DNA of 64,000 nucleotides from Lactobacillus intestinalis (GCF_024397795.1 NZ_CP072985.1:255381-319380); one strand, 5' to 3'. Positions 18,473 through 27,249 are shown, numbered from the stretch's first letter. Program-made: numbers and translations. The notes: generated from the sequence alone by a model not told the origin.

Positions 18473-19084
18473 ATGAAGCAAATTGTAAAACCGATTAAAG
18501 ATTCTTGGGTACTTTCTGCAGTTCAACAATCTTTAAAAGAAGATTTTAAGACGGGACAACGCAATTACACAATCTTTCAAGTTGGTAAAGCAACCCTCTT
18601 ACGAGTAAGTGATGTGTTACGGCTAAAAAAATCAGACGTTTATGATGAGCGTGGTCGTGTAAAACGAAATGCTTATATTATCGATAAAAAAACTAGAAAG
18701 CCAAATACTTTATATCTTAAGCCAGTTGAACGTGACTTAGAAGACTACTTTGACTGGCTAAAAAAGTATCAGCAAGAAAATCCAACTGATCCTGTATTTT
18801 TTAGCGAATGGCTATTTCCTTCATTTACTCATCCCGATAAACATATTGATGAAAAACGTTATTACATGATCATGCACAAGGTGGGTGAAAAATTGAATAT
18901 TAATTATCTTGGCACCCATACTATGCGAAAAACAGGTGCTTATCGTGTCTATCAACAAACTAACCATAATATTGCCCTAGTCATGAAACTACTAAATCAT
19001 TCTTCTGAAGAAATGACTTTGGCCTATTTAGGTTTAGATCAAGATACTCGGGAACACATTTTAGATACAATAGATTTTGGATAA
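18473..19084 (+). CDS. Short tyrosine recombinase (catalytic domain only)
   Basis: 203 aa, about half the size of phage integrases, with no core-binding N-terminal domain. Catalytic residues are present: Arg in LLRVSDVLRL, the HxxR block GTHTMRKTGAYR, His in LLNHSSEEMT and the Tyr nucleophile in LAYLGLDQ. The ATG at 18473 follows AAGGTGG by about 10 bases; twelve earlier in-frame codons are less likely. Such small recombinases invert or resolve short sites. It sits between the adhesin and the T-box-controlled oppA2, after repeated CACTAG motifs. Confidence 0.8.
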   Translation: MKQIVKPIKDSWVLSAVQQSLKEDFKTGQRNYTIFQVGKATLLRVSDVLRLKKSDVYDERGRVKRNAYIIDKKTRKPNTLYLKPVERDLEDYFDWLKKYQQENPTDPVFFSEWLFPSFTHPDKHIDEKRYYMIMHKVGEKLNINYLGTHTMRKTGAYRVYQQTNHNIALVMKLLNHSSEEMTLAYLGLDQDTREHILDTIDFG

Positions 19085-19215
19085 TTTAAAATATATAACT
19101 TGTTTCAAACGATGTTAATTCAGTTTTATTATTTATATAAAAATAATGTTTAACACATAAAATATTTTTATAAGATGGTTTTTATTAAAAATATAAAATT
19201 ATAATTAAAAAACAG

Positions 19216-19243
19216 TTGACTATTAATTAAAACATGATATTAT
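19216..19243 (+). promoter_or_regulatory. Promoter of the T-box/oppA2 transcript
   Basis: TTGACT at 19216-19221 and TATTAT at 19238-19243 are 16 bases apart, just ahead of the T-box leader. Confidence 0.6.
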
Positions 19244-19249
19244 TATTTC

Positions 19250-19540
19250 CAACAAGTAAATCATTTAGCTTTGATAAGAAAAGTAACATAAAATGAAGTT
19301 TGCAGAGAGTCTTCATATTGGTGAAAGAAGATAACTAAATTTTATTGCGAAAATCACCTTTGAGCTGAATATGCGATATTAGCATATTCAGGGGCCGCCC
19401 TATATAGCGGCGACGTATCGTCCACTTTTTAGTGGGCCGCACGTGCAGAGATCAGCTTTTTTGCTGATGAATATAGGTGGTACCGCGTAGAAGAAACGCC
19501 CTATTAGGTCAATTAGATCTAGTAGGGCGTTTTTGTTTTA
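19250..19540 (+). promoter_or_regulatory. T-box riboswitch leader, probably Ile-specific
   Basis: The leader carries the AG-bulge segment GCAGAGAGTCTTC, the Stem I apical GGTGAAA, a Stem III hairpin ATCAGC/GCTGAT (19451-19468), and the conserved T-box AGGTGGTACCGCG at 19475-19487. An intrinsic terminator follows (ACGCCCTA/TAGGGCGT then T5, about 19494-19535). By alignment to the usual pattern AA-NNN-ACC in the specifier loop, the specifier is ATC at 19353-19355 (isoleucine). AAT (Asn) one base earlier is the alternative. It should turn on the downstream peptide-binding protein when the cognate tRNA is uncharged. Confidence 0.9.
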
Positions 19541-19573
19541 TCTAAGCTAAAAGTATAGAAATGGAGAGATTTT

Positions 19574-21196
19574 ATGAAAAAGTGGGTAAAATTATTCGGT
19601 GGTATGGCTACAACTGCTGTAGCAGTAGGAATGTCAGCATGTTCCAATTCGTCAACGCAGGCGAAATATGACAAAACATTGTCATGGATGACAACATCTG
19701 AAATTCAAACTTTAGATCAAAATAAAATGGTTGATACAACCAGTGGAGAGCAAGGAGTCAATGTATTTGAAGGACTTAATCGATTGGATGATCAAGGGAA
19801 TATTCGGCCAGCTGTTGCTAAAAAATCCATCCCTAGTAAAGATGGAAAAACTTGGACTTTTACCTTAAGAAAAAATGCCAAATGGTCTAACGGGGATCCA
19901 GTGACAGCAGACGATTTCGTTTATAGTTTGCAAAGAACCTTAGACCCTAAAACGCATTCCCAGCAGCAAAATATTTACCAAGCTGTTAAAAATGCTAATG
20001 AAGTGGCCGCTGGAAAAGCTTCTCCGGCCAAGCTGGGAGTAGAGGCTAAAGATAAACATACTTTAGTGGTGCACCTTAAAAATCCAGTCCCATACTTTAA
20101 AACGATGACCGCTTCAAACTGGAATCCAGTTAACGAAAGAGTCGCAAAGAAATATGGAAAAAAGTATGGAACTGCTTCAAAGTATATGGTTTACAATGGC
20201 CCTTATATCCATACTGGCTGGACCGGATCTAATTTATCATGGAAATTGAAGAAGAATAATTATTACTGGGATAAGAAAAACGTTAAGCTCAACACTGTTA
20301 ACTACAGTGTGCAAAAAACACCGTCAACTGACTACAATCTTTATCAATCTAAAAAGTTAGATGGTGCATATTTAGATGCGTCCGCCTCAAAGCAGCTGAA
20401 GCACCAAGCCGGCTATCGCGTATTTAGTGCTGATCAAACAGAATATTTAACTTATAGTTTAACTAATAACAAAGATTTAGCTAATGTAAATTTACGGCGC
20501 GCTATTTCTATGGCTCTAAATCGTAAAGCCTTAGCTAAAACAGTTGGCCCTGCCAATACCGTAGCTACTACTTTTACTGGTCCAGAAGAAACTGTTGGGA
20601 GTACAAACTTTAATAAATATTTTGCTAAAACTAATGCGACTAGTAAATACACCAATTTTAATAAGAAGGAAGCACAAGTTCTCTTTAATCAAGCGTTAAA
20701 GGAATTAAAGAAGCCCAAAGTGGAGTTTACTTTGGGTGGAGATGACGACGATGTGTCTAAAAAGGTGATGGAATATCTTCAAAGCCAGCTGGAAAGCACC
20801 TTTGGTAAACAGATGGTAGTAAATGTTAGATCGATGCCTAAAACCACCAGAGTAAGTAATATGCTCAATGGTAAATATGATGTTGATCTTACCGGATTAA
20901 TTACAGACTATACTGATCCAAATTCAATGTTGGGTAGTATGACAACTGGTGAAAATTACAACTTTGGTAAATGGTCAAATAAGAAATTTGATAGATATAT
21001 AAATGCTTCAAATAAAGAGATGAATACTCAAAAGAGATTGGAAGACTTAACTAAGGCTGAAGAAGTCCTTGATAGTCAACAACCTCTAACTCCACTTTAT
21101 CACGAAGGACAAGCATGGATGGTAAGACCGAATATTCATAAGCTGGGCTTTACAAGCGGTAGTTTTAATTTCCGTAACACATATGTTACTCAATAA
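19574..21196 (+). CDS. Peptide ABC transporter substrate-binding lipoprotein (OppA-like), T-box controlled
   Basis: 540 aa, SBP family 5 and paralogous to the protein at 9167 (shared blocks DGKTWTFTLRKNAKWSNGDP and NFGKWSNKKF). The signal peptide ends with the lipobox VGMSACSN. It sits alone behind a T-box and no permease is nearby, so it presumably feeds a shared Opp permease elsewhere. The AGAGA ribosome site lies 6-8 bases before the ATG. Its peptide preference is not readable; the T-box points to supply of one amino acid. Confidence 0.9.
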   Translation: MKKWVKLFGGMATTAVAVGMSACSNSSTQAKYDKTLSWMTTSEIQTLDQNKMVDTTSGEQGVNVFEGLNRLDDQGNIRPAVAKKSIPSKDGKTWTFTLRKNAKWSNGDPVTADDFVYSLQRTLDPKTHSQQQNIYQAVKNANEVAAGKASPAKLGVEAKDKHTLVVHLKNPVPYFKTMTASNWNPVNERVAKKYGKKYGTASKYMVYNGPYIHTGWTGSNLSWKLKKNNYYWDKKNVKLNTVNYSVQKTPSTDYNLYQSKKLDGAYLDASASKQLKHQAGYRVFSADQTEYLTYSLTNNKDLANVNLRRAISMALNRKALAKTVGPANTVATTFTGPEETVGSTNFNKYFAKTNATSKYTNFNKKEAQVLFNQALKELKKPKVEFTLGGDDDDVSKKVMEYLQSQLESTFGKQMVVNVRSMPKTTRVSNMLNGKYDVDLTGLITDYTDPNSMLGSMTTGENYNFGKWSNKKFDRYINASNKEMNTQKRLEDLTKAEEVLDSQQPLTPLYHEGQAWMVRPNIHKLGFTSGSFNFRNTYVTQ

Positions 21197-21307
21197 AGAA
21201 GTAAATTATGACTTTGAGCTTAAATAATTATGGATTTATATTTAGATTATATAAAACGTAATAAACAATAATTCAAAAAATAATAATTTATATTTTAATT
21301 ATAATTT

Positions 21308-21343
21308 TCACATCAATATTTTTAAATATTGATGTGTTTTTAT
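21308..21343 (+). terminator. Rho-independent terminator after oppA2
   Basis: CACATCAATATT pairs with AATATTGATGTG and is followed by T5. The 110 bases between oppA2 and this hairpin are AT-rich with nothing recognisable. Confidence 0.75.
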
Positions 21344-21436
21344 GTTTTAATAAATAAATTCAAGTCTTTTGCAAGTGCAAATTCTAGACAAGTATATGTT
21401 TTTTATCTACAGTAATAATAAAAGGGAGATATTATT

Positions 21437-22318
21437 ATGGACACAGAACAGTTTTGCTATACTAAAAATAATTTTGAAATTTCAAATACTCCAACTTTTG
21501 TAAAAGATTCTAGTAAAGATCTCAAACATATAAAGAAACAGATTAAGGATAATGTCAAACATCTAAAGAAAGCTCAATCTAAAATGTTTGCACGTCACGA
21601 ATACAGCATTTTAATTGTGCTCCAGGGGATGGATGCTTCCGGAAAAGATAGTATGATTAAGCATATCCTTTCTGGAGTAAGTCCGAGTGGTTGCAATGTA
21701 GTTAGCTTTAAACAACCCACGGAAGAGGAAAAACTTCATGACTATATGTGGCGTGTAAATCGCAAATTACCTCCACGTGGCCATATTGGTGTATTTAATC
21801 GCTCTTATTATGAAGATGTAGTGGTTACCCGCGTTCATCCTCAAATCATCTTGAATGATTATTTGCCAAATATCCATTCTTTATCAGATATTAATGAAGA
21901 GTTCTTTGAAAATCGCTATACAAATATCAGAAACTATGAAAACTATTTGACTCAAAACGGATATGTCATTCTCAAGTTTTTCCTCCATATTTCTAAAGCT
22001 GAGCAAAAGAGACGTTTTTTAGCACGGATTGATACTCCACGAAAGAATTGGAAATTATCCGCATCAGATATCAAAGAGCGTCAATATTGGAACAAGTATC
22101 AAGCTGTTTATCAAAAAGCCATCAATGCTACGGCTACTAAAGAAAACCCTTGGTATGTTATCCCATCTGATGATAAATGGTATTCACGCTTAATTGTGTC
22201 AAACATTTTAACTAAACGAGTTAATAAGATGCCATTAGCTTATCCTACTTTGACAGCTATGCAAAAGAAAGATTTGGTTTTGGCAAAGCAATTTTTAGAA
22301 GATGAAGATAAATATTAA
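21437..22318 (+). CDS. Polyphosphate kinase 2 family protein
   Basis: 293 aa, single-domain PPK2. Walker A is GMDASGKDSMIKHIL and the lid/Walker B block is LPPRGHIGVFNRSYYEDVVV, followed by the RxxF-type lid RFLARIDTPRKNWK. Family members transfer phosphate between polyphosphate and nucleoside phosphates in the cytoplasm. Whether this one uses AMP, ADP or GDP cannot be told. AAAGGGAGA lies about 8 bases before the ATG; terminator at 22331-22365. Confidence 0.87.
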   Translation: MDTEQFCYTKNNFEISNTPTFVKDSSKDLKHIKKQIKDNVKHLKKAQSKMFARHEYSILIVLQGMDASGKDSMIKHILSGVSPSGCNVVSFKQPTEEEKLHDYMWRVNRKLPPRGHIGVFNRSYYEDVVVTRVHPQIILNDYLPNIHSLSDINEEFFENRYTNIRNYENYLTQNGYVILKFFLHISKAEQKRRFLARIDTPRKNWKLSASDIKERQYWNKYQAVYQKAINATATKENPWYVIPSDDKWYSRLIVSNILTKRVNKMPLAYPTLTAMQKKDLVLAKQFLEDEDKY

Positions 22319-22330
22319 CTTAGTACTATA

Positions 22331-22365
22331 AAAAATTGACCTTAGAATATCTAAGATCAATTTTT
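22331..22365 (+). terminator. Rho-independent terminator
   Basis: ATTGA-CTTAGA pairs with TCTAAG-TCAAT, then T6, between the PPK2 gene and the next gene. Confidence 0.7.
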
Positions 22366-22385
22366 TGCTCTTAAAAGGAGAAAAG

Positions 22386-22880
22386 ATGAAACGAATATTA
22401 GTAATTGGCTCACCAGGAGCCGGGAAGAGTACTTTCTCAAGAAAATTACATAACAAATTTGATTTGCCGCTTTTTTATTTAGATAATCTGTTTTGGAAAG
22501 CAGATAAGACAACAATTCCACCTAAAATGTTAAATAAACAAATTAGGTCTATCTTGAAACAACCTCAATGGATAATAGACGGTAACTACAGTCAATATCT
22601 TTTAGATGAACGATTGGATGCTTGCGATACAGTCTTTTTTCTAGACTATGATGTAGAAACATGTTTACAAGGGGTACGAGATAGAATAAGAAAAAAGCGT
22701 CCTGATCTACCGTGGATTGAACAAGAAGAGGATCCCGAATTTATGGAATATATTCGCCAATTTCCTTTGACTAAACGCCCACAGATAATTGAGACTTTAA
22801 GTAAACATCCTCAAATTAATCAATACCAGTTTAAAAATCGTAAGTACGCAAGTGATTTTTTAAATCAGTATAAGGGGTAA
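22386..22880 (+). CDS. P-loop kinase-like protein (FlaR / topology-modulation family)
   Basis: 164 aa. Walker A is VIGSPGAGKSTFSRKL. The family's YLDNLFWK and WIIDGNYSQ blocks follow, then FFLDYD. The family resembles adenylate and shikimate kinases, but its physiological substrate is unknown. AAAGGAG lies 4-5 bases before the ATG at 22386; an in-frame TTG seven codons earlier is inside the previous terminator's T run and is rejected. Confidence 0.8.
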   Translation: MKRILVIGSPGAGKSTFSRKLHNKFDLPLFYLDNLFWKADKTTIPPKMLNKQIRSILKQPQWIIDGNYSQYLLDERLDACDTVFFLDYDVETCLQGVRDRIRKKRPDLPWIEQEEDPEFMEYIRQFPLTKRPQIIETLSKHPQINQYQFKNRKYASDFLNQYKG

Positions 22881-22926
22881 AACATGATATTATAAATATA
22901 GAATTCATCTAGAAGGGGATGCACTT

Positions 22927-23364
22927 ATGTCGACAATTATTTTAAGACTTTTACATAATGCGAATATATCTATTGAAGAGATTTCTAAAAAAAGTCACAT
23001 ACCTCTCGATGCCTTGGTAAATGCGACTGAAGAACCTATTGAGTTCTGGACTATTAGAGAATTAAATGCGTTTGCAGAAAGCTTGAAAATTAAACCTAGT
23101 GAACTATTGGAAGAATTACAGCCTTCAACTTATATACTCGACATTAATGACGATACTCAAACTATCCAAGGAGTTAATATATCTAATCTTGAAAATTATT
23201 ATACGATTAGAGCTGTAGTCGAAGCTGAACATTTAGAAGGTTGGAATCCTGTTGCAGCTGATATTACATACTTAAATAACCAATTTGTTAATCCTGATTC
23301 TGAATTTATAAAAGACGTTGAAAGTGCATTAAATGAATATGATGTCAACACAGAAGAACAATGA
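22927..23364 (+). CDS. Putative antitoxin with HTH-like N-terminus, partner of Fic
   Basis: 145 aa. The first ~60 residues look like an XRE-type helix-turn-helix (SIEEISKKSHIPLDALV, then LNAFAESLKIKPSELLEEL). The rest is an acidic domain I do not recognise. Its 3' end overlaps the fic start by about 30 bp, so the two are translated together. I do not see a clean [ST]xxxE[GN] Fic-inhibition motif; AEHLEG at about residues 100-105 is one residue off. A toxin-antitoxin role is inferred from context. GAAGGGGATG lies upstream of the ATG. Confidence 0.65.
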   Translation: MSTIILRLLHNANISIEEISKKSHIPLDALVNATEEPIEFWTIRELNAFAESLKIKPSELLEELQPSTYILDINDDTQTIQGVNISNLENYYTIRAVVEAEHLEGWNPVAADITYLNNQFVNPDSEFIKDVESALNEYDVNTEEQ

Positions 23365-23974
23365 ATACTATGTAAAGAAGTTTTTATATCCAAATGGCAC
23401 ATTAAAGAATAAGCTAAATATAAGAGATAAAGAAAAATTACAAAATATAGAATATATTGGAAGTGCCGCTAGAGCAGTGGTCTTACTCAAAAATAAGCCT
23501 AAGATCAAGACGATTAAAGAACTCCAATTTGTTCATAAAGCAATGTTTGGTTGGCTTTATCCTTGGGCTGGCCAAATTCGTGATTATAATTTATCGAAAG
23601 ATAACTATCAATTTTTGGAAGGAGATAGGCAAGAGTTTGGTATTCAGAATATCAACGAATTGCTAAAGAAAAAGAGCAAATTAACTCATTTAACTAATCT
23701 GGACTATGCTGAACTCCTTGACGAAATCAATTATCTGCATCCCTTTAGAGAAGGGAATGGTCGCTCATCTAAGGTATTTTTACAATGTTTAGCAGCAAAT
23801 CACGGACAAGTAATTGACTTCCCACGAAAAAATGATGAAATGATTGCTGCTCAAAATACTGCAGATATTGAAAAAATTTCTAAATTGATACGTATTCAAA
23901 ATTTATATAGTCGTAAAGCTGCCTTTGGTCAATTAGAATCTATTCAAACAGATAATGAGCCACATAAGGATTAA
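23333..23974 (+). CDS. Fic-domain protein (probable AMP-transferase toxin)
   Basis: 213 aa. The full Fic motif HPFREGNGRSSKVF is present, with the upstream flap region WAGQIRDYNLSKDNYQF. Fic proteins transfer AMP (or other phosphate-containing groups) onto target hydroxyls using the motif His. No inhibitory helix is apparent within this protein, so control may come from the overlapping upstream gene. Three clustered ATGs (23333, 23339, 23342) are possible; the first has GAAAGTG 6 bases away. Ends at the 24070-24124 terminator. Confidence 0.87.
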   Translation: MNMMSTQKNNEYYVKKFLYPNGTLKNKLNIRDKEKLQNIEYIGSAARAVVLLKNKPKIKTIKELQFVHKAMFGWLYPWAGQIRDYNLSKDNYQFLEGDRQEFGIQNINELLKKKSKLTHLTNLDYAELLDEINYLHPFREGNGRSSKVFLQCLAANHGQVIDFPRKNDEMIAAQNTADIEKISKLIRIQNLYSRKAAFGQLESIQTDNEPHKD

Positions 23975-24069
23975 GTATACCTATCCTGGTTTATTTTTTA
24001 AAACAAGAATTTTAATCAAACATGTTTTAGGGCTCCCCTTGACCCTACAGATCCCGATTATTACAACTA

Positions 24070-24124
24070 AAAAACATCCCTCTAGCTGGACAAATTATCC
24101 AAGTTAGAGGGATGTTTTTATTTT
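24070..24124. terminator. Bidirectional terminator between fic and dhaM
   Basis: ACATCCCTCTA pairs with TAGAGGGATGT with an internal mismatch-containing stem, flanked by A and T runs on both sides. It serves both convergent units. Confidence 0.8.
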
Positions 24125-24497
24125 AGTCCTTAATTTTTAAAGGTTTCAGTTGCGATTCAATTTCATCAAGTCCTACTCCGGCTTGAATTAAGGATGCCGC
24201 TGTGTAAGCACCCTCAACAAAAGCCGCATCGTATAGATGAACCGTTTTTTTGTCAGTCATTTCCATAGCCATTTCAAGGTTCATCTTGGCACTTCCTAAA
24301 TCATAAAATGCCAAGATTTCATCCGCTTCATTATCATCAAATGCATCCATGATCTTTTCCATGCTTGTACCAATATCGCCATCATTCGTACCTCCAGCGG
24401 TAGTAATCGGTACATCTTTAGCCACTTGATTAAGAAGCTTGGGCAATCCTTCCGCAATTTCAGGCACATGAGAAACTAATGTAATACCTAAACTCAT
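24123..24497 (-). CDS. dhaM: PTS-dependent dihydroxyacetone kinase, phosphotransferase subunit DhaM
   Basis: 124 aa, a stand-alone EIIA-mannose-like domain. The phosphorylated His is His10 in LVSHVPEIAEG, and the conserved TAGGTNDGDIGTS loop is present. It carries phosphate from HPr to the ADP bound on DhaL. Its start overlaps the dhaL stop by 4 bp, and it is the last gene of the operon. Confidence 0.92.
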   Translation of the reverse strand: MSLGITLVSHVPEIAEGLPKLLNQVAKDVPITTAGGTNDGDIGTSMEKIMDAFDDNEADEILAFYDLGSAKMNLEMAMEMTDKKTVHLYDAAFVEGAYTAASLIQAGVGLDEIESQLKPLKIKD

Positions 24498-25078
24498 AAT
24501 AGCCCCTCCGTTTCAAGCATGGCTTCAAAAAGATAACCACTTGATTCTGAACCGGGATCAACATGCTCTTTTGAACGTTCACCTAAATAACTTGCACGTC
24601 CTTTTTTAGCGACCATGTCTTTAGTAGCCACAACAGCTTCATGAATTTTATCCTCGGTTAAAGTGCCGTTTTTAACATCGGGTACTAACTTCGCCCAAAC
24701 GTCAACCATTGTCTTATCTCCGGGTTTAGCACCTCCACGCTTTTCAATGCCTGCCAGGGCAGCATCCAATAATTCACCCAGGTCATTGGTAGTAGTACTC
24801 TTTTTTGCCATTTCAAGAAAAGCAGTCCCGTAAAGTGGGCCTGATGCCCCACCAACAGTAGAAATCAATGCCATTGCAATAGTTTTAAAGGCACTCGTTA
24901 CATCAACAGGTTTAGTAGCAAGCTTTTCTTTAACAGCTTTCATCCCGCGACTCATATTGAAGCCATGATCGCCATCTCCAATTGGCGTATCCAAATCACT
25001 TAAGTGTTGTGCATTTTCTTCAATCTTATTAGCAAAGTTGTTCATCCAACTTGTTAAAGTATCAACAGTTAATGTCAT
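24494..25078 (-). CDS. dhaL: Dihydroxyacetone kinase, ADP-binding subunit DhaL
   Basis: 194 aa. The metal/ADP-binding block DTPIGDGDHGFNMSRGM is near the N-terminus, and GGASGPLYGTAFLEMAK follows. DhaL holds ADP permanently as a cofactor that is rephosphorylated by DhaM, and passes phosphate to dihydroxyacetone on DhaK. It lies 12 bases after dhaK and overlaps dhaM. Confidence 0.93.
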   Translation of the reverse strand: MTLTVDTLTSWMNNFANKIEENAQHLSDLDTPIGDGDHGFNMSRGMKAVKEKLATKPVDVTSAFKTIAMALISTVGGASGPLYGTAFLEMAKKSTTTNDLGELLDAALAGIEKRGGAKPGDKTMVDVWAKLVPDVKNGTLTEDKIHEAVVATKDMVAKKGRASYLGERSKEHVDPGSESSGYLFEAMLETEGLL

Positions 25079-25090
25079 CTTTATTCCTTT

Positions 25091-26086
25091 CTACCACGCA
25101 ATCGTCTCAACTGGGAAATTCAAATAGTCAAGCCACTTATTATCTTTAATTTCGAATAAAGTAAGCGAAATTCCGGCCATGTCCAGGGACGTCATGTAAT
25201 TACCAACCTTCATAAAGCTTGGCTTGATGTTGAATTCTTCGAGCTTATTAAGTACATCGTTAGCAAAAATAAATTGCTCCATCAAAGGTGTAGCACCCAT
25301 TCCGTTAACAAGGCAGGCATACTTTTTATTGCCATCTAAATGCATTTCATCGTTTAATTTACCCACGAGCTCTTCAACGAGGTCTTTTGACGGCTTAATC
25401 TTTTCGCGACGATATCCTGGCTCACTATGAATTCCAACACCATATTCAATCTCGTCCTCTTTTAACGTAAAACCTGGTTTCCCTACTTCGGGATTGGTTG
25501 CAGCCGAGAGAGCTACAGCGATCGTTTTGATATTAGGCAAAACCTTCTTAGCCAAAGCATCGATTTCATCTAAGCTAGCCCCTTGTTGAGCAGCAGCACC
25601 TAAGACTTTATGCATAAATAAAGTCCCTGCAACACCACGGCGTCCTTGAGTATACAAACTATTTTCAACGGCAATATCATCGTCCACTACGATAGTTTTT
25701 ACTGGAATGTCATCCATATCGGCTAAATCCTTCGCCATATCAAAATTCATCACGTCACCAGAGTAATTTTTGACGACTAAATATACGCCTTGGCCTTGAT
25801 TGACGGCTTTAATTGCTGCATAAATCTGATCGGGAGTGGGTGAAGTAAAGACTTGACCGCACACAGCCGCACTAAGCATCCCTTTGCCAACATAACCTGC
25901 ATGGGTTGGTTCGTGACCAGAGCCACCACCGCTGACGATGCCGACCTTCCCTTTCATTGATTCCTTATTGGAGCGAACCACAGCTTCAGTGTCAGGAATC
26001 TTTTCAATGAATTGCGGATAAGAACGTGTCATTCCAGAAACCATTTCTGCAACGACATCATGAGGATTATTAATGATCTTTTTCAT
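25091..26086 (-). CDS. dhaK: Dihydroxyacetone kinase, substrate-binding subunit DhaK
   Basis: 331 aa. Substrate-binding blocks GGGSGHEPTHAGYVGKGML and VKNYSGDVMNFDMAKDLA are present. The His that binds dihydroxyacetone covalently is in YGVGIHSEPGYRRE. First gene of dhaKLM, with AGGAGAG 7 bases before the ATG. An inverted repeat 25 bases upstream is a likely operator. No transcription regulator or glycerol dehydrogenase is adjacent. Confidence 0.94.
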   Translation of the reverse strand: MKKIINNPHDVVAEMVSGMTRSYPQFIEKIPDTEAVVRSNKESMKGKVGIVSGGGSGHEPTHAGYVGKGMLSAAVCGQVFTSPTPDQIYAAIKAVNQGQGVYLVVKNYSGDVMNFDMAKDLADMDDIPVKTIVVDDDIAVENSLYTQGRRGVAGTLFMHKVLGAAAQQGASLDEIDALAKKVLPNIKTIAVALSAATNPEVGKPGFTLKEDEIEYGVGIHSEPGYRREKIKPSKDLVEELVGKLNDEMHLDGNKKYACLVNGMGATPLMEQFIFANDVLNKLEEFNIKPSFMKVGNYMTSLDMAGISLTLFEIKDNKWLDYLNFPVETIAW

Positions 26087-26111
26087 TGTTTATCTCTCCT
26101 TATTTGAAATC

Positions 26112-26132
26112 GGTTACACATTAATTGTAACC
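26112..26132 (-). promoter_or_regulatory. Inverted repeat, possible operator of dhaKLM
   Basis: GGTTACA and TGTAACC are separated by 7 bases in the short leader ahead of dhaK. The symmetry and position suggest a repressor site; the protein is unknown. Confidence 0.45.
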
Positions 26133-26256
26133 TACTAGGAGGATTAAGTTTAGCTTATTGGAGAAATTTCTAGGTAAATTATTGATAAGTGATATAAGTA
26201 GTATAAAATAATAAATTATATATACTAACATGTAGAAAAGGAAAACAGTTAAGACA

Positions 26257-26474
26257 ATGAATTTGGATAAATTTTCTAGTGATGAAGTTCTAACATTAAT
26301 AACGGAAATCATATTCATCTTTATAGATTTAATGGTCAAAACGTAGAAGCGTATGCATATCCCCTAACTGATTTTCCGTTTGATGAACACGATAATCTAA
26401 ATGATGCTCTCAATAAATTTATAAATTATGTGCATATCAGTTTTAAAGGAAGTGTTAACAATGAAGGCATTTGA
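26257..26474 (+). pseudogene. Frameshifted small gene upstream of the DUF1828 gene
   Basis: An ATG at 26257 opens MNLDKFSSDEVLTLI, then the frame ends at 26344-26346. The +1 frame from about 26305 continues as NGNHIHLYRFNGQNVEAYAY through to a stop at 26472-26474, overlapping the next gene by 14 bp. Restoring one base in the ATTAATAACGG stretch (about 26296-26306) would give one protein of about 72 aa. Not recognised. The overlap indicates a two-gene unit with the DUF1828 protein. Confidence 0.6.
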
Positions 26475-27249
26475 TTTACAAAAGCAATACTTAGAGTGGT
26501 ACAAAGCTAAATCCTCTTTTAAAAATTTAAACTCAAAAATTGTTCGAATTGATGTACCTTTCCTTGATAGCTTTTCAGATGAAGTGACAATGTATGCCAT
26601 TGAGAACTCTAATAATACTATTACTCTCACAGATGATGGATGGACAATAGATAATTTAGAATCTTTAGGTGTTTACATTTCCAAGTCCGTTAATCGAAAG
26701 CGGATATTTAATCAGAAGTTAATGACATTTGGTATAAAAAACGAAAATGATGAACTAACAATTACTGTCCCTCTTTCCAAATTTCCTGATGCAAAAAACA
26801 GACTTTTACAGGCTATGTTATCTGTAAATGACATGTTCATGTTATCCAAAAATAATACAAAGTCTCTTTTTATAGAAGATGTGGGAAATTTTTTAGAAGA
26901 AAATCAAATTCGTGCTACACCTGATGTATCATTTTCTGGTGCAAGTAGAATGACTTTTAATTTTGACTTTCTTATCTCTGGATATAAAAAAATCCCAACA
27001 CGTTTAATTAAAACTCTTAGTAGCCCAAATAATAGTATGTTTGCCAAAGTTGCTCTTACTGATATTTTGCAAACTAGAGAAATTCGCCAAAATTCAGAAT
27101 ATTATGTCTTTTTAAATGACACAAATAAAGAAAATACAAAAACACCTAAGATTATTCGACCAGAGATACAACAAATGTTTAAAGAAAATAACATCACTAC
27201 TGTTCTTTACAGTAAACGTAATGAAGTATTAGATCAACTAAAGGCTTAA
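26461..27249 (+). CDS. DUF1828/DUF1829-domain protein
   Basis: 262 aa. The N-terminal part (IVRIDVPFLDSFSDEVTMYA, then ITLTDDGWTIDNLESLGV) fits DUF1828 and the C-terminal part DUF1829. The biochemical role is unknown; members occur in mobile and defence-rich regions. The ATG at 26461 has GGAAGTG about 9 bases upstream and overlaps the frameshifted small gene. Confidence 0.7.
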   Translation: MKAFDLQKQYLEWYKAKSSFKNLNSKIVRIDVPFLDSFSDEVTMYAIENSNNTITLTDDGWTIDNLESLGVYISKSVNRKRIFNQKLMTFGIKNENDELTITVPLSKFPDAKNRLLQAMLSVNDMFMLSKNNTKSLFIEDVGNFLEENQIRATPDVSFSGASRMTFNFDFLISGYKKIPTRLIKTLSSPNNSMFAKVALTDILQTREIRQNSEYYVFLNDTNKENTKTPKIIRPEIQQMFKENNITTVLYSKRNEVLDQLKA

